DNA from: Ctena decussata
Lineage: Eukaryota; Mollusca; Bivalvia; Lucinida; Lucinidae
Assembly (NCBI GenBank): GCA_963989385.1
Contig: OZ022499.1
Span: 80,403,903 to 80,467,902, forward strand
Reading direction: 5' to 3'
DNA: 64,000 bases
Numbering within the stretch: position 1 is the first letter of the stretch; each line of letters starts with the position of its first letter. Shown piece after piece: positions 25,701-37,700 of the stretch. The translations under genes were made by a program, and so were the position numbers. The notes beneath the pieces were generated by a model. It was given only the letters and a program-made list of their open reading frames with translations. It was not told where the DNA came from and searched no databases.

Positions 25701-28700
25701 TACGGTTCGGTCGACAGCACAGGTAAGCAAATTGGTATTACCCCCGTGTATACTCGAAAAGTAATCAACTGTATAAATGTGCACAAACAAAATTTACCTG
25801 GAAATTATCTGGCAAATCGAACAAGATGGTGGAAAGACGTGGGTGGGAGTAGATCTCCTGACTTTGATTTTGCGTAGTTTATGACGCCACATCAGAGATC
25901 TCTTGACGTCAAAGGTCACAGTGACGTCAGGCTATCTAGTCAGTATAGTTTAGTCAAACAGCAATTGGGTTATATAATGGATTCACAAGTATGAGTAGGC
26001 CTATAGCCATATTTAAGGATGTAGGGCCTACTAAAGCAATGAATTTGCTAATAGGGCCTCCACTCCAAACTTTTTATGATATGATTGGCACTCTTTGGTT
26101 TTGCTTTTGTTAGACACTTCCACTCCATCCTCTAGGGGCAAACAGCGTTTACACCCGATATCATACCACTAAACACGCTGAGCAACAGCAGCCCAGGTAA
26201 CTCAGTAGGATAAGCGCTGGCCTGCTGATCTAGCGGTCCCTGGTTCGATACCTGCTAAAGGCGGAAATCTATAGATCGTAAACGGGATTCCACTGCACAT
26301 AGCCTTTCATTATCCCCCTACCGTCGTCTTTATCTGACTGAAATGCTTTTGAAAAGGAGTCATCCAGCCATCGACGCTTAGCAACACCACACTGAAGCGA
26401 AATGGCAAGGAGAAAGGTTAATTCTCTGCCGCCAGCAATATCAACTTGGAAAACCCTGATCACTGTAATTATAAAGCATAAGGCACTGTAACTATTAAGC
26501 ATAAAAGATAAAAAAAAAATCCTCTCTTTCTGTCGTGTAATGAATTTTTTCACTCATGAACACCTGTAGTGATAGTTTTCCTTGAGGCATACTACGGCAT
26601 ACATGTCAGTAATGCTTCTGATGTTCAATCGGCAAAATAAAATTAGATCACACACTAAAAAAATCTAATTGCTGAGCTATAATCCGTGTTTTGGGTCTCT
26701 GAAATGCAGTATATGTGGTAGGAAAAAATCCGGGACACTGTAGGAAAAAATCCGGGACATTAAATTCGTTGTAGGAACAAATCCTTGACATTTGCTGTAA
26801 TTTTCGTCCTTGGTTTGCAGAGGATATTTCACAAAAAATGTGAAAAACGACTAAACGCGCTCATAAAATGCTTCAGAAAACAGCCTGTTTGCAAAAGATC
26901 AGGAGAAAATATTGAAAATAAGTTTGTTCACTTACCCTTTTGCTTCGTCATGCTTACAAGACACTAATTGTCAGAAAAAATCATTGACGATTGTCAGAAA
27001 AAATCATTGCCCACCGGGACTAAGCAACCACCCAGTGGAGAACATCCAAAAACATTGACCACTCAGTAGTTCCATGTGCAATGGATGACTCATTATTGTG
27101 CATACTCATGGTGGACATAAAAAATTTTTTAGTACATACTCTGTTTACTGGTTGGGTAACAAAATAAAATATACGGTAGCATTTCAGTTGTAGCAGTTCG
27201 CTGTCAGTAATAACAAAAAATTTTATTTTCAGGTGACTGTTGGCTTCTGGCTGCTGTGGCCTCCCTGACATGTAACGAACATCTTCTGAACAAAGTTATC
27301 TTACCGGACCAGACTTTCGGTGGCCCAAACTACTGTGGGGTATTCAGGTTTAATATCTGGCATCAGGGTGACTGGACTGAGGTGGTAGTGGATGACAGGC
27401 TGCCAACCTACTATGGTCAGTTGGTGTTCATGCACTCGACAGAGAAGAATGAATTTTGGAGTGCCTTGCTGGAGAAAGCTTATGCCAAGTAAGAATTCTT
27501 CCATTTCACATCACTGTATTTATTCAGCTGTAAAACAGTGTTTTTCCATCTCTAGGATGACTTAAATATCTAAATCAGTCTTATGAAACTCTGCTATGAG
27601 GTAGGTTTTTCCCTTTTAAAACAATCCCAAAAATCTAGATCCATCTTAAAAGATGGATCTAGAATTTTGGGATTGTTTTGAAAGGTAAAGTACCCTGTCT
27701 TATAATCAAAGAAATAAGGTAATGCTTCTGGACTCATGCCATTTCTCATGTAAGGAGTATCTGATTTGAGTATCTCTGCTGATGGGCCGAAGGCGGACAG
27801 ATGTAGTGTGTTCATTGTCTGTCCATCTGTCTGTCTGTCAAGCACCATAACAGACTAACCAACGAAGGCACCATAGTGCCTCAGAATGGTCCATAGTGCC
27901 TCAGAATGGTCCAGTAATGCTTGAGATGTTGTTTTTTAGCTGGTTTACTGCAGTAATCCTATTTAATGCCTCGAAAGGGGCCTGAAGAGGAACGAATCAG
28001 CCACTACCCAGAGTATTTGCAATGAACTGTATTTAGTGATTTTCAATCATGAAAACAGAATAGCTGCACTTTTCATCACTAAAAAAGACGACAACTGCAA
28101 AAATACCTCATGGACCCTGAGGAGATGAGGACACAACTGGGAACTACAATATATAGTTTGATATAATTTTTGGGATGAAAGGGAGGGATGTTTAGATGTG
28201 TAGAGTGGGGGCATTCATTAAAAGTATTATGTTTTTTCCACAAATTGACAAAAATAGAATCAGCTGTATCATTATCAGAGCTCCAGAGAAGATGGGACTT
28301 TGAAGATAGTTAACAGATAATTCTTTTCATTTGTGAATGAAAATATATATTTTGACCACTCATTAGAACTGTCTCCATGGGACAGTTCTAATGAGGTGTC
28401 ACAATATTTAAGAACATGAAAAACTATCTAGTAATTATTTCTGTTACCCCTTCTTATCTGAAGCACAGGCTGTACCATTGTAATTACAGGTTAAATGGCT
28501 CATATGAATCTCTGAAAGGTGGCAGCACCAGTGAGGCCATGGAAGATTTCACCGGTGGGGTAACAGAGTCATGTGACCTTCAGAACTCCGACCCCAAACT
28601 CCTTAATATCATGACGAAAGCCAATGAAAGAGGCTCACTCATGGGCTGCTCTATAGATGTAAGTACCTTAACCCTATTGCACTCAGAATAGCCAAAACTC

Positions 28701-31700
28701 TGTGGAGTTTTGGCAGTTCTGAGTGCAATAGGGTTAATAGTCCATCTCTCTGCTGCCTGTCTGTCTATCTATCCGTCTGTCTCGCTTGACTGTATCTTTT
28801 GCACCTCTGTGTTTACTAAACTTTTATACAGTATTAAAAACAAATCCTTATCAAGTGATTTAAAAGTTCTTTTTATTGATCCTACTAGCTTGTTGGCTCT
28901 GTTAACCATATAAGTATAATATGTTCATTAAATTTCAAAATATTTTGAAACCAAATACCAAGATCCGTCTCCCTAGTGTCCTTGGGTAGCACTTGTTAAT
29001 TACCATCTTTATCTCTTAGTTTGTATTCAAACTCATTCCATACTGCAATACTAACATATTTTGAACAGAGAGCTCAAGCAATCAAAATTTACTCCATTCA
29101 CTTACAGTAATGACCCTAAAATATTGGACACCCGAAAGTCTGACAATTATTATTCGAAAATTCTTAAAAAGTGGATTTTACACATGTTAATGCCTCCAAA
29201 TGATGCTTAGTGAATGGCAAATGTTGTAGACCCTGGGTCTACAATGCTTGCTCAGACCTGTGTCCAAATATTTAGGGTCATTACGATAATTTTAATAAAA
29301 CCTTTTGTACTTTTTTTAGCTCACCAGAGCCAAAGGCTCCAGGGGAGCTTATAGGATAGGCAGTTGTCCGTCGTCGTCGTATGTCGTCTGTCGTATGTCG
29401 TCTGTCGTCGTCCGTCAACACTTTTAAACAACGTCTCCTCTGAAACCACTGAGCCGATTGGGCCCAAATTTCATCTGTAGCATCCTTTGGCTGGGGGATT
29501 GAAAGTTTGTGTTTTTTATGAAAATCTGCCCATTAGTTTGGTTGCTATGGCAACTTAGAGTTCCCATAGACTTACAATGGGGAAAATTGAAAAATGGCAT
29601 TTTCTTCCAAGGCATTGCAGATATGTTGACAAAACTTTTATAGAAATGTTCCTTGAGAAGTCTTCTATCAGCTATATGTTTTTTGGCCCACTGCCCCTTT
29701 TATTGGTTGCCATGGAAACCAAAATGCAATCAAAAAGGAAAAAAATTCTAAAAAATTATCTCCTCTGAAACCACTTGGCCGATAAGGCCCAAATTTCTTC
29801 TGTAGTATCCTTAGGCTGGGGGATTGAAAGTTTGTGTTTTTTATGAAAATCTGCTCTTTAGTTTGCTTGCTATGGCAACGTAGAGTTCCCATAGACTTAT
29901 AATGGGGAAAATTGAAAACTGGCATTTACTGCTAAGCCATTGCAGATATGTTGACAAAACTTTTATACAAATGTTCCTTGTGAAGTCTTCTATCAGCTAT
30001 ATGTTTTTGGTCCACTTCACTTTTTATTATTGGTTGTCATGGAAGCCATAAAGCAAAAGAAGGAAAAAAATGCCTTAAAAAATGATCTCTTTTGAAGCCA
30101 CTGGGCCGATTGGGCTCAGATTTTATCTTTAGTATCCTTGGGCTGGGGAAGTGAAAATTTTTGTTTTTCTTTTATGAAAATCAGCTCTTTCATTCGGTTG
30201 CTATGGCAAATTAGAGTTGCATTGATTTACGATGGGGAAAATTAAAAAAATGGCATTTACTGCAATCAGAATATGGAAAATAGTTATACATTTTGTTATC
30301 AACTCAACAGACTGTCAGACTGAGACTTTGTAGTAGTGTATTTTGTATTAGCCTGTACAAATGTGACAGCAGTTTTGAAAGCAGTTTTTAGCTCGCCTGA
30401 ACGAAAGTTCAGGAAGAGCTATTGTTGTCACCCTGGCGTCGGCGTCCGCGTCGGCGTCCGAAATGGATGTTTTGGTTAAAGTTTTTTTATGTGATGGGCA
30501 ATGCGCTGCAGGCGAGCTATCCTGTACGCGGACAGGTCTTGTTAGCTAGAGATCTGGTGAGCTTTGTGGCCCGTGGGCCTCTTGTTTCTTGATTACTTCT
30601 TGTTTTAACTGCTGCATATTATGCTTTGGTGTTGTCAGAAAATTAAAAAAAAAAAAAACTTTGTAAACTGTCATGAAAAATTGAAAAATATGACTTTATT
30701 TTTAGGCTGATCCAAATCAACTGGAAGCTCGACTTGACAATGGATTGGTCATGGGTCATGCCTATTCTGTTACAGGTGTAAAGTTGGTATGTATCTATGG
30801 TTACCTTGGTCAGGAAAAAGACATTTGGACACTGAATTTCTTTTCGAGGTCAGGGGAAAAGTCAGGGAATTTGAGGTTGGTCAGGAAAATTTGGAAACAA
30901 CTTGAAAAGGCAGGGAATCTGAAATTAATGGCTACAGAAAACATTCTTACTTTGTTCAAGGGAAAAGGATGTGCTTTCTAGAGAGATAGTGTTTGAAGTT
31001 CAAACACATCTTCCTCCTCATTTGGGGCTTCTCTTAAAGGATGGAAATTTGCTCCCTTAAGGAGCAAATTGTTTCCTTTAAGAGTAGCCCCCAATGTCCA
31101 GTACAGTTAGCACTGTTGAAGTAAAGAGTTTAATTAACTTTTGGATCCGTAAAAAGGGTATGGAAAACTGTGAAATGTCAGGGAAGAAATCAGGGAATTT
31201 TGAAGTGGGGGTATCCATTTACAGAGTTCAGGGTAAGGGGTGGTTTTTTTGTTTATTCCAAAGTAATTTCACCTTTTGTTTTAAGGTGAAGGAGTACACC
31301 TCCATGTTTTTCACCAGTTTTACAAAGGGATACAACTTTTAAGATTTCCTGTTTGCTTCCCTAGGCAGGGAAATCCTTCCAAAATGGGATCTGCTCATAA
31401 AGGGAAGACTGTGCTTCCAATAGGAGCAAGTTGTTTTCTTTAAGAGTTGACTCTTATTGAAAAGGGTGAGAAACATTAAAAATACAGAGTTGCAACCCTG
31501 AATGTATAGCCATTCGCAAGGAGAAATAAGAAATTTTCTTCCAAATCATAAAATACTGATGTAATGTCATGTCATTATGTTGACACAAAGGAGTGTTTAT
31601 GTGATACCCCCTGCACTCACCAGCATGCATGTGCATATAGGTCGGCACTTCAGAATGTACACATACTGTCCTAGGATCTATTTTTTTTGAACAAACAAGA

Positions 31701-34700
31701 AGCTAAGTGAAGATAATTTGATCCGGGACACAACAAAACAAACAAAGTGGCATGTGCTCCCAGTGAAGATTCGGATCATTCTGGGCATTCGCCCAGTCTG
31801 ATCAGAGTCTTCGCTGTCCCCATTGAGCTAGCTTAGGCCCTTAACTACCCTTTCAGCACACAGCAAAGACTCTGATCAAACTAGGTGGCTGCTCAGGCTG
31901 ATCTAAGTCTTCACTAGAGGGCCATGCCACTTTGTTGGTTTTTTCATGTCGAGGCTCATTTTGCATTTTTGACAGCAAAAACCTGCCTCATAGCAGAATT
32001 TCTTTAGACTGATTTAGATATTTGGGGTCATTCTAGAGATGGAAAAAACAACACAGTTTTATAGCTTAAACATACAAAATATAACTTTCTTTCATTTTCA
32101 GGTTAATATTCAGACCCCACGTGTCAGTGGTAAGATCCCTATGGTACGAGTGAGGAACCCCTGGGGTAATGAAGCAGAGTGGAAAGGAGCCTGGAGTGAT
32201 CAGTAAGACTTTTGGCAGTTGTGTAATGTTAGATTTAGCCACAGGTTTGAAATGTGTAATGTCCATTGCAGCCTGCAGTTATTGTTAACTGGCCCAGAGT
32301 GGAGGGCATATTGAGCAACAAACTTAAAGCAGAAAAAGGGTGCTAATGCACTTACATTTTGTAATGCTATGTCTTATTGGATAACACCAAATATTTGCAA
32401 CAGTATATCCTGCAATATACTGTTGAAAGCCCAAAGTCATTACATAACATCGCTTTATGTAGCTGAAAGGGCTTGTCAAGGAGAGGAACCAAATAAGTAT
32501 TTATGCTTCCATTCCAACCTTGCTAAATTTATATATTCACAATGTACAGTTTAATTATATGAAAGAAAATATGTTTAAACCAGGGCTTGCTTTGGCTGCA
32601 AAGAAGTAAAATTTGAAAGCCAAAAATGTGAAAAGTGCATTAGAATGGGGATAACCATATAGGAAATTGCCCAAAATGGTCAGATCTCTCTATTTTTTTG
32701 GTGTGAAATTAAAACTTTTCCTCAAATAGCATCATTACATTATTTTTTCTGCATCATTTTAGGTCCCCAGAGTGGTCGTATATTCCTGAGGAAGAGAAGA
32801 AACAAATTGGATTGACATTTGAAGATGATGGTGAATTCTGGTGAGTAGTTGTGCATAAGATGGGTTAGACCTCCATTAAAGGTGTATGGTACACCTCCAT
32901 ATTTTTCCACCAATTTTTCAGTTTTCGAATTGTAATAATGGGATTACTTCTGTGATTTCATGTTTGCTTCTTGAATGATGAAGCTGTCTCAAACTTGGGT
33001 CTACTCTTATAGGAATGAATTTGCTCCTATAGGAGCAAAGTCTTTCCTGTAAGAGTTAAACCCAACTACGGCCACAAACTGAAAATCACTGAGTTGTTTC
33101 CCCTGAAAGTAATTCTGTACATCTATTATATGATTGATCCTGATGATATGGATGCTATCATCACAGCGGATACAGCTTTAAGGCATATGAGTACACCTTT
33201 ATGTCTTTTTCTCGATTTTTGCTTACATTAAGTAAGATAATCATCAGAATGTGGCCTATAAAAGGGTCTGTATGGGGTTTAACATTTTTGGTCTTTTAGA
33301 CTTGTTTTTGCTTAATAGAGGTGGCTTGTAAGAAAGAACAATACCTCCTAGAGATAAATATGTAAAGCAGGTCAGACATAGCATTTTACAGGATTCTTGT
33401 TTTCTTTGGAAATGTTAATTCTAATGATCAGCTGACCCTTTATAGGTGAAATATTCTCAAAATGCTATACATGACAAAACAAACAAAAACAAAAACAATA
33501 AAAAGAACCCTAATCTTTTTGTATTACAGGATGTCATGTGAGGACTGGCAGAAGAATTTCCAGAAGCTAGAGATCTGTAACCTGGGGCCTGACTCCCTGG
33601 ATGAGGAGGAGGCAAGCCAGGGCAAGAAAAGATGGGAAGTTACTGCTCACGTGGGAGAATGGATTCCAAGAGTTAATGCTGGTGGCTGTAGAAACTACCT
33701 CGGTATGGTCTTTGAAAAAATAAGTTACTCATGTGGTGATTGTTTTACCCCTGTGTCCTGCATCCAAGACATATACCATAATGTGCATAAGTATTGAGAT
33801 ACCTAAATTAATTAATTTTCCATTTGTCCCAAATGGAAAATTATTTATTTTAGGTGTCCCAAAATTTAGACACATTACCGTAATTTTGCAGGGGGAAGCA
33901 AAATTTGCCTTATTTGCATTCTCAAGATGCATAAAATTCCCTATAATATTTCGACTTTCATTTCAGTACGCCTTCACAAAAGCACAGGAAAAGCTATTGT
34001 TGTCACCCTGGCGTCAGGGTTGGCATCTGCATCTGTGCCGGGTCAGTTTCAGCCTCTTAATTGGATGTCTTGGATAAATTTTTATCTGTGATTAGCCAGG
34101 CATTGTCAGGTGAGCTATCATGTCTTGTTGACTTGTTGACATTTACTTTCGTTTACTGAAAATAAGAATATATTGCCTGTGACTCAGTAGAAAGATATGG
34201 AAAACACCCTATTTCAGTCTGTTCTTCCGCTACGATATACTTGACTCACAAATATGGTCTAACATGCAATTAGAGTCATCCAGTACTGGCAGAACAGTAT
34301 GCATCAATTAAAATATTGGCTTTACACAAGTGCAAAATTTTACTGATGCGCCGAAAATTCAATGTTCGGGTACATTTTCTGTCCTTCTCAAAAGGGTTAA
34401 ATCTTAAGGAAAGAATTTCGCTCCAAAAGGAGCAAATTCTTTCTTTAAGAGTTTATCCGATTTGAGTTGAACTGTTCTTATAGGAATTTAGTTTATAAAG
34501 TATTGGAGCTGTCTCCCTTTGGAAAATGATGAAGAAACTCGGAGATATATCATCTCGTCATAATAAATTTATATTTCACAGAGACATTTGCCACTAATCC
34601 TCAGTATCGTGTTACGGTCACTGACCCTGATGACGATGATGACGATAATAAATGTACCGTTCTTGTCGGACTCCTGCAGAAGGACCGTCGTAAGAAACGC

Positions 34701-37700
34701 AAGGAGGGGTTGGACATGTTGACTATTGGCTATGTCATTTATAAGGTATAGTTAAACAATCTTCTTTGTCATCTCTATCCAGGGGTCACCTGTCTATTGG
34801 TATTGGTAATACCATTTAGGACAGTGCTTCAGATAAGAGGGTTTAAAGGGATAGTTGAGAGATAATTTCCAAGTTTCTGCATAAAACATGTGTTGTGACC
34901 CCTCATTAGAACTGTCTCACCGAGACAGTTCTAAAGAATGGTCACAACATGTATTCCTTAAGAAATAAGTAAAATTATCTCTAGATTATCCCTGTTACCC
35001 CTTTTTATCTGGAGCTCATTTACAAGTTAAAAGTCAGTTATGATAATATATATAGTCATTGTCTTTATTATATTTATGCATCAACATTACACTTTTGATT
35101 TAATGTGTTCTAGAAGACTTAATGAATCAACTGGGTTATGGGCATTAAGAAAAATGAAAAAAAAAAAAATAAACACAAAACAAAAATGTAAAAAAAAAAC
35201 AACAGAAAATGCAGAAACATAAATGAACCGTATCACAACAAAACCAACAAAGTGGAATGTGCGCACAGCGAAGACTCAGATCAGCCTGGGCATCCGCTCA
35301 GTCTGATTTCACTCTTCACTGTGTGCTATTGTGGGCCGCGTAGCGCAATCTGTAGGGCACCTGACTCATAAGTCAGAGGTCCTGGGTTCGAGACCTGGTC
35401 TGGCCACATACTTTTGTTTCTCCTTCCACTGATTCAAGAAGGGCAGTTGTCAGTTAATGGCGAAAGTATGTGCACTTGGTACTAGTTAACCGCTTAGGAG
35501 GTCTAAGCCTGCCCAGGAATAGTGTGGTTAGGTTAAATGACCTTCCCGACATGACCATAGCTGTTTACAATGGACGTTAAGCATCAAACCTTACAAAAAA
35601 AACTGTGTGCTTAAAGGGTGGCTAAGGATATGAGCTATCTCCATGGGGACAGTAAAGACTCTGATCAGACTGAGTGGAAGCCAAGGCTCATCTGAGACTT
35701 TGCTTGGCACACATGCCACTTTGTTGATTTTGTTGTGTTGTGGCTTAAATAAAGATAAATTTATTTTTTCAGCTGAAGGATGATGTTGGATCTGGTCCTC
35801 TCGACGTAAAATTCTTCAAGTACAATGCTTCCTGTGCAAAATCGCCATCCTTTATCAACATGAGAGAAATCTGTGGCAGACACAAGCTGGATCCTGGCAC
35901 TTATGTCATCATCCCGTCAACCTTTGAACCCAACCAACAGGGAGAGTTTCTCTTGAGAATTTTCACAGAGAAGGCAAATGAGACGTCGTAAGTGTAGACT
36001 TGATTTGTTAAAATCAGATGCTCATTAAGACAATTGTCACATTGGTTAAAAACATATTTTTTTTATGATATGTATTTTATGGCCCTTTCAAGAATATTTC
36101 ACTGGTAGTGAGCTGTTCTTTTATTTATTTATCCAAAATTTTATGGCATATACATATTTACATACATGAAATATACATATATACATACACATATACACAC
36201 ACACACACATGGGCCAAATGATTGGAGGTTAGGCTAGGCCTATATTTCCCCTTTCCTGATCATTAAGCAGAGGTGGGTGAAAACTGGATCTCTGAGTTGG
36301 GGGGGGGGGGGGGGGGGCACCTGGCCTTCCATAAGCAGAACATGGTTTTTTCACGTACGCACAGAGCAAGACTCGTACCTACAACAATGAGCGACCTAAT
36401 ATTTAAGAGTCAGAGCTCATATCCACTAGGCCACAGAGGGCCGCAACAGTACTGATATAAAGCAAACAAGACAATATAATTGTCACATAATAGGATAAAC
36501 CTTTTTTTATGCTCTGCATTACCATCATAAAGTTATTATGATGAGGCATATATTATACTTTTCAAAGTTCATGTGTCATCTTGATTATATCACTGGAAAA
36601 AATAGCAAAAACAATAAAGTCAACTATTTCTCCAGAACCACTGGGCAACCCCGGATCCAGAGGGTGGGCTTTGGGGCTTCAGCCCCGCCATCTCGCCTCT
36701 GAGTTATGCAAAATATGTTGGTTCCAGATAATAATGAGTGTCTGAAGACAGTTTGAAACAATTAATTCATGTGGTTATATAAAAAATATATGTTGTGGCA
36801 TCTCAGTAGAATCGCCTCGGCGAGGCGATTCTAATGAGATATCACAGCATATATTTCAAGGCAAAAAAGACACTATCAAAAATTCTCATCAAACTGATCC
36901 CTAATTATATCATATATTTCCAAACCCCCAACCCTCTTCACCCCGCCCCACCCACACCCACACACAAACAAACACCTTAGCACCTCCCAGCCCCACCAGT
37001 TATCCAGAGCCGCACCAGTATGTGGTGGTCTTGATCCGGGCCTGCTGGGTATGTTTTTTGCTGAAATTTTGCATGGAGCATTAGGGCGACCTTGGTTTTC
37101 AAAATTATCAAAATGGAAAACATCTGTTGCAGAATTAGGTCACAGTGACCTACAGTTTACAAGTCTGCTTTTGCGGAAATGCCAATATCTCAAGAAACAC
37201 TGAACAGATTTTGATCAGATTTTATCAGAATGATCCATAAATGAAGTTCTTTCTAATCTATGCAAACGGATCATCCAAAATGGGTGTTGACTGCCATTCC
37301 TAAAAATGGCAAAAAAAGAAACAAAAACAAAAAAAAAACCAACAATTTGCAATATCTCAAGACCCTCTGCAGGAATTTGAAACAACTTTATTTTAGAATG
37401 ATCTTTGCATGAAGCTAGTTCATGAAGCTAGTTCATTTTTTGGCAAATATGCCATCCAAGATGGCCACCATCTATCTTAACAAAAAATTGTGAAAAATAT
37501 GAAACTAACAATATCTCATGAACTGCCCAATAGATTTTGACCAAGTATGTGTCAAAATGATGCTTTCATTGAGTTCTTAATGTGAAGGTGCATAGCAGGT
37601 GCGACATAGCGTTTTGTAGAATTCTTGTTTTATGATCCCTCAGTCATCTTAAGATGTCACTTATGGTAAAAAATGACTCTTACAATGTATATACAAAGAG

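Larger units (their letters stand above)
23763..27037. mobile_element. 3.3-kb TIR element, CAC termini, 5-bp target duplication
   Basis: Direct repeats GAGAA flank it (23758-23762 and 27038-27042). Terminal inverted repeats begin CACTGGGTGGTTGCTTAGTC and extend through TCCCGGTGGGC into a subterminal stretch. The subterminal motif GATTTTTTCTGACAA or GATTTTTTCCTACAA recurs in inverse orientation at the two ends (23791-23880 and 24205-24275; 26720-26790 and 26975-27005). CAC ends plus a 5-bp duplication fit Transib or RAG-like transposons; CACTA-type elements also start CACT but usually duplicate 2-3 bp. No transposase was recognised, so it is non-autonomous or decayed. It lies 195 bp before exon 3. 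Confidence 0.7.

Noticed and set aside
33703..33797. Extension of calpain exon 8 past 33702
   Set aside because: The frame stays open, but the translation no longer looks like calpain, and exon 9 continues the domain after a GT donor at 33703.
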